Shown here: positions 33,455 to 44,987 of the stretch, piece after piece
Position numbering within the stretch: the first letter of the stretch is position 1
Layout: each line of letters begins with the position of its first letter
Source of the DNA: Isoetes taiwanensis
Lineage: Eukaryota > Streptophyta > Lycopodiopsida > Isoetales > Isoetaceae
Direction: 5' to 3'
DNA: 64,000 bases
NCBI GenBank assembly: GCA_021234155.1
Contig: JAJEKV010000095.1
Location: 60,001-124,000, forward strand
The notes under the pieces: model-generated
What the model saw: the letters and a program-made list of their open reading frames with translations, nothing else
Databases searched by the model: none
Told to the model about the DNA's origin: nothing
Translations under genes and position numbers: made by a program

Positions 33455-36421
33455 CACTCAACAATCTCGGGTAGGCTTGATATAAGCATGTCATGCACCT
33501 CTCGTGTGATCATATATCAACATGCGTGCCCCTTCAACTTATGCTTGACCTCTTTGCATCGTGAACTTTGCTCAATTCTGATTCATTTGGTACCAATACT
33601 ATTTTGTCATCCGCAACTTGTACTTGTGCTTTTGTGCCTTGTAGCGGTTGATAGTAATGACCAGCTATAACCTTGTCACCCGGCCGGCATTCTATTTCCA
33701 TAGTCGTCAATCACATCTTCTGAAGAATATGCATCTCCTTCACGCATAGGAGGGGGAAGTATGGAACATTTTCATGATTCTTGGGGCAGCAAAAGATGCA
33801 AATATGTCTCCAATTTGGAGTACATCGGATAGTTCTTGCTCATCGGTTTGCATAAAAACCAACTAGCTCTTCTTGTTAAATGCGACTTTGGGCGAACTAG
33901 GCTCGATTTGTGCAGCTTCCACGCACCACAATGCTCGAGATTCTCACATTCTCCCCATCTGAAATTCAAGCAACCATTGCAAAAACATGACAGGGATCTA
34001 TACATGACAAGTGTTGGGTCAGCTGGATTAATAGCAGACACACAATGTATAGCTAGTCATATGGGAGGTGATGGCAGAAGACATTAACAGGGACCCTCGT
34101 TCAGATTGTGAGACATTGCCCATTTTGCACTTCTTTTGTCTCAGCAAAGTGCAAGCAGAGTTGGCACCCAAAATCGAACACCATTCTCTTTCCTTTGCTT
34201 CAAATACGCTAGGAACCTTTTCTCCAAAGCGGCACGCCCATCATGTTCTCCTTTTCCATGGCCTGAGCCAAAATAATTCCACTGCATCCTAATTTTATAC
34301 CTGTTATAATATTGGGCCACATTCAAATAAAAGGCTCGAGAACACTTAAACTGAGCAGCACACCCATCAGACCACATGACATGGTATTTGACATGGCCAA
34401 AACCTTTTTGCATCATCCAAATATGGTGCTTCTTGAGTGCAGCCTGAACAAAGAAAGCATCATGCTTCATAACATCGGAAACATGCAAATGAAGCAGTTT
34501 TTTCATTTCGCCATTGACTTTCATCATGGTTATATGCACGAGAATAGTTATCGGTCATTGTTCCAATTTCGGACTGAACCTCCACGAATGGCTGCAAAGT
34601 GTAGTTCTCACGCAAAGTCCATTACCGACAAAAGCAGAATCATCCCTCAAAATTTTGCGATTTCACGAATTGTTTGCTCGCCAACTTCTGAAAAGTTGTG
34701 AATAGTGAACTTTGTAAGGTCTTTGAAACATCTTGTCAAGCAATGTACCTGGAGTCCCGCTTTGTTAACAAGCTTCAACCTCCTTGAAGTGCCCGCTTTG
34801 GAAGGTTAGTTCGCGTGCTTGTAAACTTGCCATTCAATGTTCTCATTTCGCGACTCTTTCTCCTTAGGACAGATTTGAATATTTTCGATTGCCACGATTA
34901 CGGCACTCTCCCTTCACACAGTCCAAACTATGCCACTCTTACGCCTTCCTTATCACAGGCCAGTAGCTCTCCACATAGCACCAACATTTTGAAATGTTTT
35001 TAGAAGGAGCTTGGCGGACGCCATTGTTCTCATCTGCTGCACAAACACCACAAGAACATACAGTTGGCATGAAATTTGCTCCTCGAGGGGCTAAAAGCTT
35101 TCAGTATAGATCAGCTTTGTTCATGCTTCACGCTTGGCGGCATGTGTTCCTCTCTTTCAACCTTCTCACACCCGTAGGCTTAAGCAGCTCGAACTTTTCG
35201 ATGCTAATCTTCACTTCGGGATGTTCATCTTTGAACATCTCATACAATTCACTCTGCAAGGAAAAAAAGCGGCATGTATAAGTAAGATATAAATTAGAAC
35301 TACTTACAATTCAAAGATATTGCAGACATTGCATTAGTTCTATGGCTTTTCGGATCATGATTTGATATACATTCAACTACTATACCACACCATCATACAT
35401 ACCCTGTACATGATATGTATAAATGTATAAATAATGTACTCCAAAGAGTTCCAGATGTACATAAAAAAACTCAATATGTAACCAGGTCACAGACAGTATC
35501 ACTGTATTACAGATGTATGTATTTCATACTTTTTCTTATGGAAGGAAGTACATTTAAATACTTTTATGTATCACCCTATCTTTAAAGACTATCTTGAGAT
35601 GAGAAAGGCTTAAAATGTACTATAATGTACTTGGGAACTACAAAAAGCAAGTCTATAATAACACGACGACTTTCAACACATTTTTACGCCTTATGCCACA
35701 TTGGATGTAAGCGGAAGTACATCCAAGTACTTTCTGTTAAACATAGCTCATTCGGTACCTCCAAGTGTAAAAATATAATTATTGTAGTTGGATGTACTAC
35801 AATGTATATCAGATACATCCCTTACATGGAATGCAAATAGGATTACTAAACTTATCCAGGATGCACATAAGCTAGCTTCTATCAAGCTTGCAAGAAAGAG
35901 GATTAAAAGACTTAAAACTGACACGGGGCATGTCCAAAACCTGGATTGGAAGTGTCCTTTTCTTCCGACATCCCCGTACTTTGGAGAAGTTTTTTGTGTG
36001 GGTTAACCAAAACTCATTTACCAACCTGTTTGGTTGATTAGGAAGCATATGCGCATACTGGGTTGCCTTCTGCCCGGTGCCCACATATTAGCACACGATA
36101 ATGACATCCGCTTTCTTCTAATTGCAGCTTTTGTGAGGTTTCTTGCTTGCACTTGAAGAATTCTGCGGAGGCTACTCCTTTTTGCCTGAGTTTTCCATTC
36201 TCACCAACAATCATTGATAACGAGGGAATGCTTAGTTTTGCTAATTTATCATTGCTATTTGCTTGTTTCACTTCCTGCAGACCTTCACGGATATTTTTTA
36301 GCATAGTATCCTTCAGAATTGCTTGCGCTGGATTTCCAATGGCAGGTTCAAAAAAGAAGTGCAGACCTTTCATCCCGAAGCGGTTTTCCTTTGCTAAAGC
36401 TCTCCTTTGCCGGGGCGTAAA
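33455..36421 (-). pseudogene. DDE-type transposase of the TIR element, main part
   Basis: Reading from the right, 36421-36040 gives ALAKENRFGMKGLHFFFEPA and GHRAEGNPVCAY. An exon begins at about 35253 after a splice-acceptor-like TTTTTTCCTTGCAG and reads LYEMFKDEHPEVKISIEKFE. A segment near 34900 contains DCVKGECRN. The likely first catalytic Asp lies in SVMDFA near 34610. 34539-34141 is an open stretch with VMWSDGCAAQFKCSRAFY and GSGHGKGEHDGRAAL, the second Asp and the HGKG-x2-DG block. A Cys-rich tail SLSCFCNGCLNFRWGECEN lies near 33930. This motif order matches a transposase-like family common in animal genomes (SDG-x3-QYK, HGKG-x2-DG). Stops and frameshifts are frequent, and the gene is cut by the retrotransposon. 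Confidence 0.75.
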
Positions 36422-36426
36422 TCTTG
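36422..36426. other. Left target-site duplication TCTTG of the retrotransposon
   Basis: TCTTG directly precedes the TGTGACGC start of the LTR and matches 56651-56655. Confidence 0.95.
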
Positions 36427-38590
36427 TGTGACGCTCCCTGAACATATACGACCCTCGGACGTATACATACGGGGACTTTCCCCTCCCATGGCGACCAACT
36501 TCGCCATGAGCGGGAACCCTCCGGTCTATTTCGGGCCATCTATAATACGATGCCGAAGAAGGACACGAAAAAGGGTCATTCGCCCACGCCTTCAATGGGG
36601 CTCCTACGTCGCGAAGGCGTGAAATACAAGGGTTAGCACACGGCATAAATCACATATAAATAACCACCACTTAAGGGTGGCATATCCATCCAAATACCAG
36701 CGGCAAAGAATATGCATCTAAGCCTAAGAAAACACCCCAAACCCATGGTTCTACCCCGGTTCGGACTCCGGTGAGGATCGACCGACGGCTAGGCCTCAAG
36801 AGATCAGCGCATGTAATCTTGACATAGCGCTTGGCTGGCATAGAACATTGGCTAGGGTTGTCCACTCCATCCCCCCTCCACATGCACACTTTGCGGATGG
36901 GTCAATTCACGCTTATGGCGCCGCTATAGCCTTAAGGAGACGCAGGGCTCGAGGCATCACCCCCGCCGAGCCTACTCCGGGGTTCATGAAGCCCCGTCCC
37001 GATGAGGCAGGGGGAAGCGCCCCTTCCGTAATCACACAGTGGCTCCATGGGCGAAGCTAGAGAATACGTGCCGCATCGACGACCCCCGCATCCGTGCCCT
37101 CGACAACTTACTCACCCTAAATCTACTCAAAGTGCAAAGGTGCCCCATCACGGGTCACACCTTCCCACCCGGGAGTGTCGGACCCATACACGGCCCCTCG
37201 TGACCCGGCCATCAGGTCTAGCTCGCTAAAGGAGTCCAGGAGCCTTTTATGTTCGTGCAAGACCCCACCTCCACTTCACCACTTTGTGTTCCTTGTGCGG
37301 TGCTAAGCGGTACCATAGCATCTATGACCGGTGGGCTCTTGTGCACAGCCGCAAATAGCGGGGATATCTGAGGGCTCTATCTAGGAGCATACTACAATAA
37401 ATAGCCTGAGAGGTCTCTACCCCCTTAATTCCCCATTTCGGAGTAACACTAGGCTAACAACCACCAATCCATTCATTACAAAGCGTAAACGAACTTAATC
37501 GAAATATATAGAGAACCTACCTTTACAATCAAGGGTTAGTTCCTACGAGTAAACACAAAGAGAGAATAGACCAACAACCCAACAAAGGGTGCCCAACAGG
37601 CGCTTATCCTAGAATTCACAACTACACTAGCCACCCCACGTGTTTTCATTTCGACCCATTGTCGTTGGGGATCTCCATCTTCTTGATCTTGGTATTCAAC
37701 TTCAGCTACGGGGTAAAAGTACTTGGTGCGGTGGCTCAGCGTGATTGGGGGTAGGGGCTCAGCTCCGCTCCTTCTTGGGCCTAATTTTGGGAGTCAATTA
37801 GCAATAGGGATCAGGTTGATGACCCAATTTGGAAATCCCCATCTTTGCCAATCAATTAGGCGGTGGCCTTCCCAAAGCATTTATTGGTCTAATTAACCCA
37901 TTTAATTATTAATCCCTAGATTATCTTTTATTATAATGTTATTGGGTAAGTATGTCGTCAACAAAACCCTAATCCTAACCCTAATTTCGATTTAGGTTCT
38001 GATATATCGGGCCAGGGTTTTGGAAGTTTTCTGTTGGTGCAGGCATGGCGATGCTCTCTCCTGGCTTTGGACCTTATACTATATGTTTTTTAGCACCAAG
38101 ATGGTCACCTCCGTGAATGGTATCAAATTATAAGCTCGATCACAGAGCTTTGATAGAGCTTACAGATCCAGGCTATGGCCGAAATGGTATCTGGCATTAT
38201 GAAGCTGGTTCTAACCCTATGCAAATTGTGAGGCCGAGCTGACCGTGCTGTGGAGCAACTAGAAAGCAATGGATGTTGAAGAACCTCCTCCTTTGGTTCC
38301 GCCATAGCAGACGTCCAGACCTCATTCATGCAGCCTAAGGGTTACCTAGCTTGGTTCATGCAGCTTAATGAGGAAATATATTGATCTTCTAGAATTATTT
38401 TCACATATTCCGGTATCCACCACAATCTGGCCTTCACAACGTGATTTAAGAAGGGAGCGTTACAAGCTTTGAATGCTGTCTTAAGCTTTTTCCACGGATT
38501 AGGGTTCGTATTTTCTTTCTGATCCCATCCTCTGTTTTGGCTTTGCATTTTTTCGCCACACTGAGACTCTCTTTTTTTTCAAGAGAAAAG

Positions 38591-39005
38591 AGAGTTCTCA
38601 TATGACACAGTGCCCATGACTCACAACACGACCCTCCCAGAGGTATGTTGCGTCTGTCATCTATTTTGTTTCAATGTTATTTCTGAGCAGTAGGAAGAAT
38701 AAGTTAATAATTGCAATGTCATGATGCCAAACTTTACTGTATGGGGCTGATCTCATATTGTTCATTGTGATCTGCATCTTTGAAGAACGAAATCAAGAGT
38801 TCCCATATGACACAGTGCCCATGACTCACAGCAAGACCCTCCCTTAGAGGTATGACATGTTGTATCTATCCTCTATTTTGTTCCTATGTTATTTCTGAGC
38901 AGCAGAAAGAATAGGTTAATAACTACCATGTCATGATGCCAAACTTTACTGTATGGGGTTCATCTCACATTGTTCACTGTGATATGCATCTTTGAAGAAC
39001 GAAAT
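38591..39005. repeat. 205-bp tandem duplication inside Helitron 1
   Basis: AGAGTTC-CATATGACACAGTG occurs at 38591 and 38796. The copies stay parallel through GACCCTCCC, ATTTCTGAGCAG and TTTGAAGAACGAAATCAA. Confidence 0.92.
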
Positions 39006-39280
39006 CAATATTGGAAAATAAGTTGTTATAATGGCCACAGATCATGCCTTAGTAGTTTGCACAGAAGTTTGATATCTGTTGCCAAGTTTATAAAAGGTAA
39101 AGCTTTGTTGCGAGGAGGTTGTCAAAGCATGCATTAAATTAGAATTATATAAAAGCATCAAAAGGCAGGGGTACATGCACAACACTATAGTGTATCAGCT
39201 TTCTTCCATTGTATCTTCTTTCTGAATACCAGGTAATCAGGTGGGTCAAATAGAGATTATCTAACTTGCTAAAACTTCTG

Positions 39281-39455
39281 GACAGGATTGATGCCAAATA
39301 TGGAGCTGCAAAAGTGATGTTGAAACCTGCTGCAACAGGTACAGTGGTCATTGCAGGAGGCAGTAAGGGTTGTCCTTGAAATGTTTGGAATAAAGAATGC
39401 TTTGGGGAAACAACTTGGCAATGATAACCCTCTCAATAATGCGTAACGCTCTAAA
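39281..39455 (+). pseudogene. Ribosomal protein S5 (bacterial/organellar type) exon captured by Helitron
   Basis: After a splice-acceptor-like TTCTGGACAG the sequence reads [20 protein letters not shown] then VVIAGG. After a one- or two-base frameshift it continues [20 protein letters not shown] and DNPLNNA. This is the conserved C-terminal core of uS5 (GAAKV-x-L-x-PA, AGG-x-VR-x-VLE, LGK-x-LG-x-N-x-x-N). In plants such a protein would be the nuclear-encoded plastid or mitochondrial ribosomal S5. Only one exon-sized piece is present, already frameshifted, so it is a captured fragment, not a working gene. Confidence 0.88.
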
Positions 39456-40747
39456 TTGGCCGGTGAATCTTCAGTTCATTGATGAATGACAAGATGGAGC
39501 CATTTGTTTATGTAGTACAAGGCACAAAGGTAGAGCCTGTTGAGAAACTAATTAATTTTTTCCCAGGTCTAGGTATTTTTTCCCAGATTATTACACTGGG
39601 AACCATGTAGTTAATCCTGTCTATAGCACAATGAATCTGGAATTGAAGCCATATGATTATGGTTCTAATAGTTTCAATCAGCCAACATTCCTTAGCAAGG
39701 CAGTGTCACACATACTTTCCATAGACATTATAATGGCAAGCAAGATTAGATTTTACAAATGGTCAACAACAATCTGCAGGTCTGCATGAGGGTAAAACGT
39801 GTTGTATATTTCATTATAAACCACAAAGGCCTTATGAATCGTAACAATTATAGGAAATTGGCTCCTCAAGGAAGCTGTTCTAACAAATGCCACAAGAACT
39901 CTTTTTCATGGCAATTATTTCTGGCTACTCACTTAGAACAGCTTAGAGATGCATTCAAATTGTTCAATCAGAACAATTTGTAGTGACTTATATGGTATAG
40001 TTCTTCCGCTTTAGACCAAACTTCATGTTACTTTTGAACTTCTTGGAAGTAGGTGCCAAATCACATGAACCTTTGTTAATTCAGTTTTAATCAAGAATTT
40101 GTAATTCAATTTTCAAGAATTCGTAATTACAGTCAATATGTCTAATTTGTTACAATACTATGTGGACATAACTCCTTTATAATGCAATCTATTTGCAAGC
40201 ACCCTGCAATTTTATTGCAAACATTACATAAAGAATGCTCATCAAGTAACAATAGTAGCATCTCTAACTTACGTACATAATTTGCCTACTTATCCAAGTG
40301 AAGTACTAAACTGAACAATTAATTTGCAAGTTTAGTTCACATAGCTCTCTAAACATCTGATTAATTTAGCCTCTGCCATTTTTCAATGATGCATTGAGTA
40401 AGGAAAGGCAGATGAAAAAGGAAGAAATAGCTATGACTGACAAAATTGACCTACATTATTTGTTCTAATGTAAAGACAAGCAAATTATAGTTAATGTTGC
40501 ATGAATCCTACAATGTTGAACCAATGCCTTATACCCCAGCAACGCTGGGCACCATTACTAGTAGGTTATTATCCTTAATGATTAAATTAGCATAGCTAAT
40601 TTAATCCCTTCTAGGTCAACCCCCTATGTTACAATACCCCATGATGGCGTACCTTTATCGGGTGACGTGTCAGTACATTTATAGGTATACCGTATAATTA
40701 CCATATAAATCGTTACATTATATACCGTATAAATCGGAAGCGCCACA

Positions 40748-40766
40748 TTCTCCCCTCCTTAAAAAA
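40748..40766 (-). other. Polypurine tract of the retrotransposon
   Basis: On the minus strand TTTTTTAAGGAGGGGAGAA directly abuts the 3' LTR start TGTGGCGCTTCC. It is the expected plus-strand priming site. Confidence 0.85.
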
Positions 40767-41347
40767 TAATCTTCCCAAAGCATTGGGGTTAATTAATCAG
40801 AGACAGTTACCTACAAAAACTGAATTAGGAAGAATATACTTAAGAAAGGAAGATAACTTATTATTTCAAACAGTAATGCATTGAAGTTGAGAATAAAAAA
40901 AAGTGTCAGCACCAAGGTGCATTTTACAAACTTATCAACAGACGAAGTTCAAGGACCGAGTCTGATTTTAAAACATCATAGACGACGAAAATAAGACATG
41001 TAAAACAAGCGAATCCGAAAAGTCGGGTCATCAGCAACCCTCTATACATGGGCGGGTCACGTACTGCTCACTGGCCTGCACATGTCAATATATCAGTTTT
41101 CACAAATAAAAATAATTAGGTTGTGGTTGAAGGGTCCACCCCTAGAAGAAATGAAAAGAAAATTTATCTACAAGGAACCTATTATGCCTATGGTTCTTAA
41201 TTCATTGCGTAAAAAGTTCATGCTTTACAAGCGGTTCGTGGTCGCGGTCCACATTGTGAGAAACCACGCCCTAAGGAAACGAAGGTGATCCCATCATCGG
41301 TAACTTGTTGTTAACTACGATGCATCTACCCCCACGATTCTCGTGAA

Positions 41348-42131
41348 TCAAGTCTTCAAGCTTCTACCGCCGGGAGCGGGGTTGATAGCATCGTTGATGG
41401 TGCGGCCTTGAGATTCACGCATGAAATCGGGGTAGTGCTTCTCAAGATCTGTTTGCATCACCCACATAGCATCCTCCACTGGCAAGTGTTTCCACTTGAC
41501 TAAGTATTGCAGCATTTGAGTCCTCCCGGGTACGTTTTATAAGCTCGATCAAGAAGAGCTTCGGTACTATCTCTAGCTGCTCCTCCTGTCATTTCGGGAG
41601 GGTTGGGGTTTCCAAAACCTCCTCTGGATCAGGGGTGTGCTGCTTTAGAAGACTCACATGAAAAACCTTGTGGATCTTTAAGCGGGGTGGCAAGTCCAGG
41701 CGATATGCTTGCTCCCCAATACGTTCAGTGATTTTGAACGGTCCAGCCCATCTGGGTGCCAACTTCTTGCAATTACCAATCTTAAGCTTGGCTTGTTTTA
41801 CTTTAATCTTAAGCCAAACCGATTCACCCACCTGGAAGACTCGTGGGGTCCTGTGCTTATCTGCTACACTCTTTTGACGACTGCGTGCAGCTAGCAAGTA
41901 ACCACGTACCTCGTCGACCAAAGCTTGCATCTCCAGGAGGAGTTGTTGAGAAACCTCCACTTTCGACACGGGGTTGTGCCATGTGTCAGGAGTAAGGCAT
42001 TGATAACCATAATTTATCATGAAAGGAGACATTCTGGAAGACTCCTGTTTCATACTGTTATAGGCAAACTCTACTAGATAAATATAGTCAGCCCATTGGG
42101 ATTGCTTACTCCACACATAACTTCGTAGCAT
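41348..42131 (-). CDS. Integrase C-terminal part and chromodomain (pol end, broken)
   Basis: 42131-41589 is open: MLRSYVWSKQSQWADYIYLV and EFAYNSMKQESSRMSPF are the end of the integrase core. VGESVWLKIK and KLAPRWAGPFKITERIGEQA then AYRLDLPP, KVFHVSLLKQH form the GPY/F module. After a frame change 41517-41348 reads QYLVKWKHLPVEDAMWVMQT then DLEKHYPDF, a chromodomain (Y-L-V-K-W, W, L-E-K-x-Y). It ends at a TGA (41348-41350). Chromodomains direct integration to histone-marked chromatin in chromoviruses. Confidence 0.88.
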
Positions 42132-42700
42132 ATCCTCTATGATACGGTTGGTGCCTTCTGTCGACCATCCGCATGCGAGAGGATGATATCGCGGTACTCA
42201 TAGCAAGCTTGGTGCGGATGGTGGTGAAGAAATCCTTCAGAATGCACTTACAAATTTGGGATCCCCTCGGGATACAATAACCCGTGGCATTCCGTGCAAC
42301 CTGAAGATCTCCTTTGGCGAAAAGCAAAGGCGGTGTCGAAGGGTTGTCGGTGGTACGACATGGCAAGAAGTGAGCCATTTTTGATAATTTGTCGACGACC
42401 ACCATTAGTGCATCATAGCCACGGAGAGTTCGTGGAAGGCCCACAATGAAATCCATGGTTATTACTTCCCATTTTGCGTGGGGCACATCCAAAGGCTGCA
42501 GCTCTCCTGGAACTCTTAGTTGCTCCGCCTTGGTTTTGTTGCGACACACTTGACTTTGCTTTTAATGTATCTAGCAATATCCTTCTTCATGGAAGGCCAA
42601 AAGTAACTAGAGCGGATTTTTAAAATAGGTCTTCATAAAACCCGCATGTCCAGCTATAGGGCTGTTATGCGTGTCATGGAGGATTAACTACGGTTTGGGA
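42106..42700 (-). pseudogene. Integrase core with zinc-binding region (frameshifted)
   Basis: Part of an H2C2-type region (PIAGHAGFMKTYF, then VCRNKTK) precedes the core, which reads HAKWEVITMDFIVGLPRTLR then GYDALMVVVDKLSKMAHFLP. It contains the first catalytic Asp (MDFIVGLP). The second Asp and the Glu regions are scrambled by frameshifts around 42150-42260. Confidence 0.85.
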
Positions 42701-42889
42701 AGGAGGTACACACAACTTATCCTTGTGATACAACAAATTGCCCTCTTTCTTATATGAACGGAAAGCTTCGCGTTCTTTATTTGTGCGTGCTTCCTTACTC
42801 AAACTAGCCCAGATTTCACGTAACTTCGGGATCCGTGGCCAAGGTCCGTTCTATCTGCATTTCCCAAACTCACCGGGTGAGTGTAGAAA

Positions 42890-43310
42890 TTACATTACAA
42901 TGGGTTTACCGTTAGGGGTGGCGTGACAATGCATCCCCAACCACATTGTGCTTTCGGGCTTATACATGATGTCAAAATCATATTCTTCAAGAAATTCCAT
43001 CCATCTCTCTCGGACGGAGGTTGAGGTTGATTTGGGTGGATAAATACTTGAGACTTTGGTGATCCGTGTCCAACTGGAATCTTCTCCCAAGGAGGTAGTG
43101 TCTCCATATTCGCAAAGGCTGAACAACAAACTAACAACTCGATCATGGGTAGGATATCATTTGTTCGTCTCGTTCATCTTCTTTGAATCATAGGCAATAA
43201 CCACCGCCTTCTTGCATCAGGACTCCACCGGTGGCAATTTGATCCGGCATCGTGGCCACTAGTTTATCCTTGTCGAGGGATCGGGCAAGCGTGAGAAGCG
43301 GGTGGCGGCG
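42890..43310 (-). pseudogene. RNase H region of pol (frameshifted)
   Basis: Fragments in different frames give SSWTRITKVSSIY-like and VFIHPN segments, then RWMEFLEEYDFDIMYKPES. The last is the typical end of Ty3/Gypsy RNase H (R-W-x-x-x-L-x-x-Y-D-F-x-I-x-Y-x-P-G). Confidence 0.78.
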
Positions 43311-43439
43311 TTAAAGGCATCTTTAAGCTGCTGGAAATTTCCACGAACCTTAGTCTTCCGGTGCTCCATCCAATCCTTCACCTTCTCATGCTTTGTAAAG
43401 GTTTGTAAGAGGTGCTGCAATCCTTGCAAAATCCTTTAC

Positions 43440-44619
43440 AAACTTTTCGATAGTATCCCGCTAATCCCAAGAAACTTGGGACCTCGGAGATATTTTCTCG
43501 GAATAGGCCATTCCCTTACGGCCTCTATTTTTCTTTGGATCGTAGCAATTCCCCTCTGAGAAATGATATGGCCCAAATAGTCAACCTTTGGAGTGGCAAA
43601 CTTGCACTTAGAGAACTTGGCAAATAGCTGATGGCGTCTTAACTTTTGTAGGGCCAATTTAAGATGTTTCTCATGCTCTTCTAGAGTCTCTTGTAGATAA
43701 GAATGTCGTCAAAGAAAATGACAACAAAATCATCCAAGTATTGTCGGAAAACATCGTTCATTAACCGCATAAACGTTGCGGGGGCATTAGTTAATCCGAA
43801 GGCATAACGGTAAACTCATAATGCCCATATCTAGTCGAAAAGCGATTTATGGATGTCCTCCTCTTTAATCCTTATCTGATGATATCCCGAGCGAAGGTCA
43901 ATCTTTGAAAAATATTTGGCCCCTTGCAACTGGTCCATTAGATCATCTGCTCTCGGCAAAGCATAGCGATTTTTGATGGTATGCTTGTTGAGTTGCCGAT
44001 AATCAATACACATTCTCAAGGAGCCGTCCTTTTTCTTTACAAAAAGAATAGGGGCACCAAAGGGCGAAACGCTAGGTCGAATAAAACCTAGGTTTAGTAG
44101 CTCTTGAAGTTGCTTCTTAAGCTCTGCCAACTCTGGGGGACTCATACGGTACGGGGCCTTGCTGGTAGGCTTAGTGCCTGGCTCTAAAGCTATCTCACAT
44201 TCTACTCCTCTAAAAGGAGGAAGCTTCTGGATCTCGTCTGGGAAAAGATCGCTAAATTCATGGAGAATACTGGCAATCCCCCGTGGCAAGGTGTTGATTA
44301 CTTGGTTTTGCTTAGCATCTGACTCAATGGAAGCAAGTCTAATAACGCAGAGGAGCTTTTGCTTGCGTATAGCTTTATCTAACTGTCGAATGGACATAGA
44401 CTGCATGATAGGGTTGAATGGTTCACCTTTTATAGTTACACGGGCTCCATTAGCTGCGTTGAAGGTAACTTCTCTCTTCTCGCAGTCTATGTTGGCTTTT
44501 GCAGATGCCAAGAATTCCATTCCAACAATGAGGTCGTATTTGCCAATATCCATTAACTCGGCACCCATAGCAACCGGGTGCCTGGCAACTTTGCATCTTA
44601 AGGTTGATGCGGCGACCAT
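43440..44619 (-). pseudogene. Reverse transcriptase (plus end of protease), frameshifted
   Basis: 44619-43831 is open. It starts in the protease ([19 protein letters not shown]), passes a linker and enters RT with [60 protein letters not shown] and [15 protein letters not shown]. The next frame carries the catalytic FFDDILIY at about 43700 (usually YVDD or FVDD), then KCKFATPKVDYLGHIIS. Motif order and residues are those of Ty3/Gypsy RT. At least three frame changes show it is not translated intact. Confidence 0.93.
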
Positions 44620-44672
44620 CGCGTATGTCTAACCTTACCATCGGCTAAAGTGGCAGGGCCTCGGTCGTGACC

Positions 44673-44987
44673 TTAGGGTTTTCGGTTGTAGGACTGGGCC
44701 ATTCTAGGAGAAGCAAAATTATGTGTACTCCCCGTATCCATAAGAATTACAAAAGGCTTACTGTCTATTTGGCCTATAGTGGAAATGACAGCAGGCTGAC
44801 TTTCAGCATTGCCAGTTTCTATAGCTGCAAGGATATGAGACGCACCGTGAATGTACTCGGGAGCGTCCTCGTCAGCAGGTAATGTTGACTCAATATCGCC
44901 CCCGATCAAAGGTCGGCCATGGCTACCGGGCGTCACGGGTAACATGGGCAATTCATGAAGTGTCCAGGCCTCATACACCTGTAACAT
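44673..44987 (-). CDS. Retroviral-type aspartic protease segment (pol start)
   Basis: The open frame contains IDSKPFVILMDTGSTHNFAS, the D-T-G active site with the S-T-H-N-F continuation typical of chromovirus proteases. It overlaps the gag end in another frame, as expected where pol is reached by frameshift or after an indel. Confidence 0.85.
   Translation of the reverse strand: MLQVYEAWTLHELPMLPVTPGSHGRPLIGGDIESTLPADEDAPEYIHGASHILAAIETGNAESQPAVISTIGQIDSKPFVILMDTGSTHNFASPRMAQSYNRKP

Larger units (their letters stand above)
37924..40561 (+). mobile_element. Helitron-like element 1 with captured RPS5 exon
   Basis: Its boundaries are proven by the uninterrupted LTR copy. The right LTR reads GATTA|TAGGTT at 56460-56470, while here GATTA is followed by TCTTTTATTATAATG and, 2.6 kb on, by CTAG then TAGGTT. 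Insertion between A and T without target duplication, a 5' TC, a 3' CTAG and a hairpin CCCAGC-AAC-GCTGGG (40535-40549) nine bases from the end are the full Helitron diagnostics. No Rep/helicase ORF is present, so it is non-autonomous. Confidence 0.95.
36427..40747 (-). repeat. 3' LTR (left), interrupted by a Helitron
   Basis: Two parts, 36427-37923 and 40562-40747, total 1683 bases and align with the right LTR (1677 bases). They share the TGTG-CGCTCC start, the GACCCTCGGACGTATACATA block and a GTATACCGTATAAA-rich end. Many differences between the LTRs are small indels near CG and GG. Confidence 0.93.
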
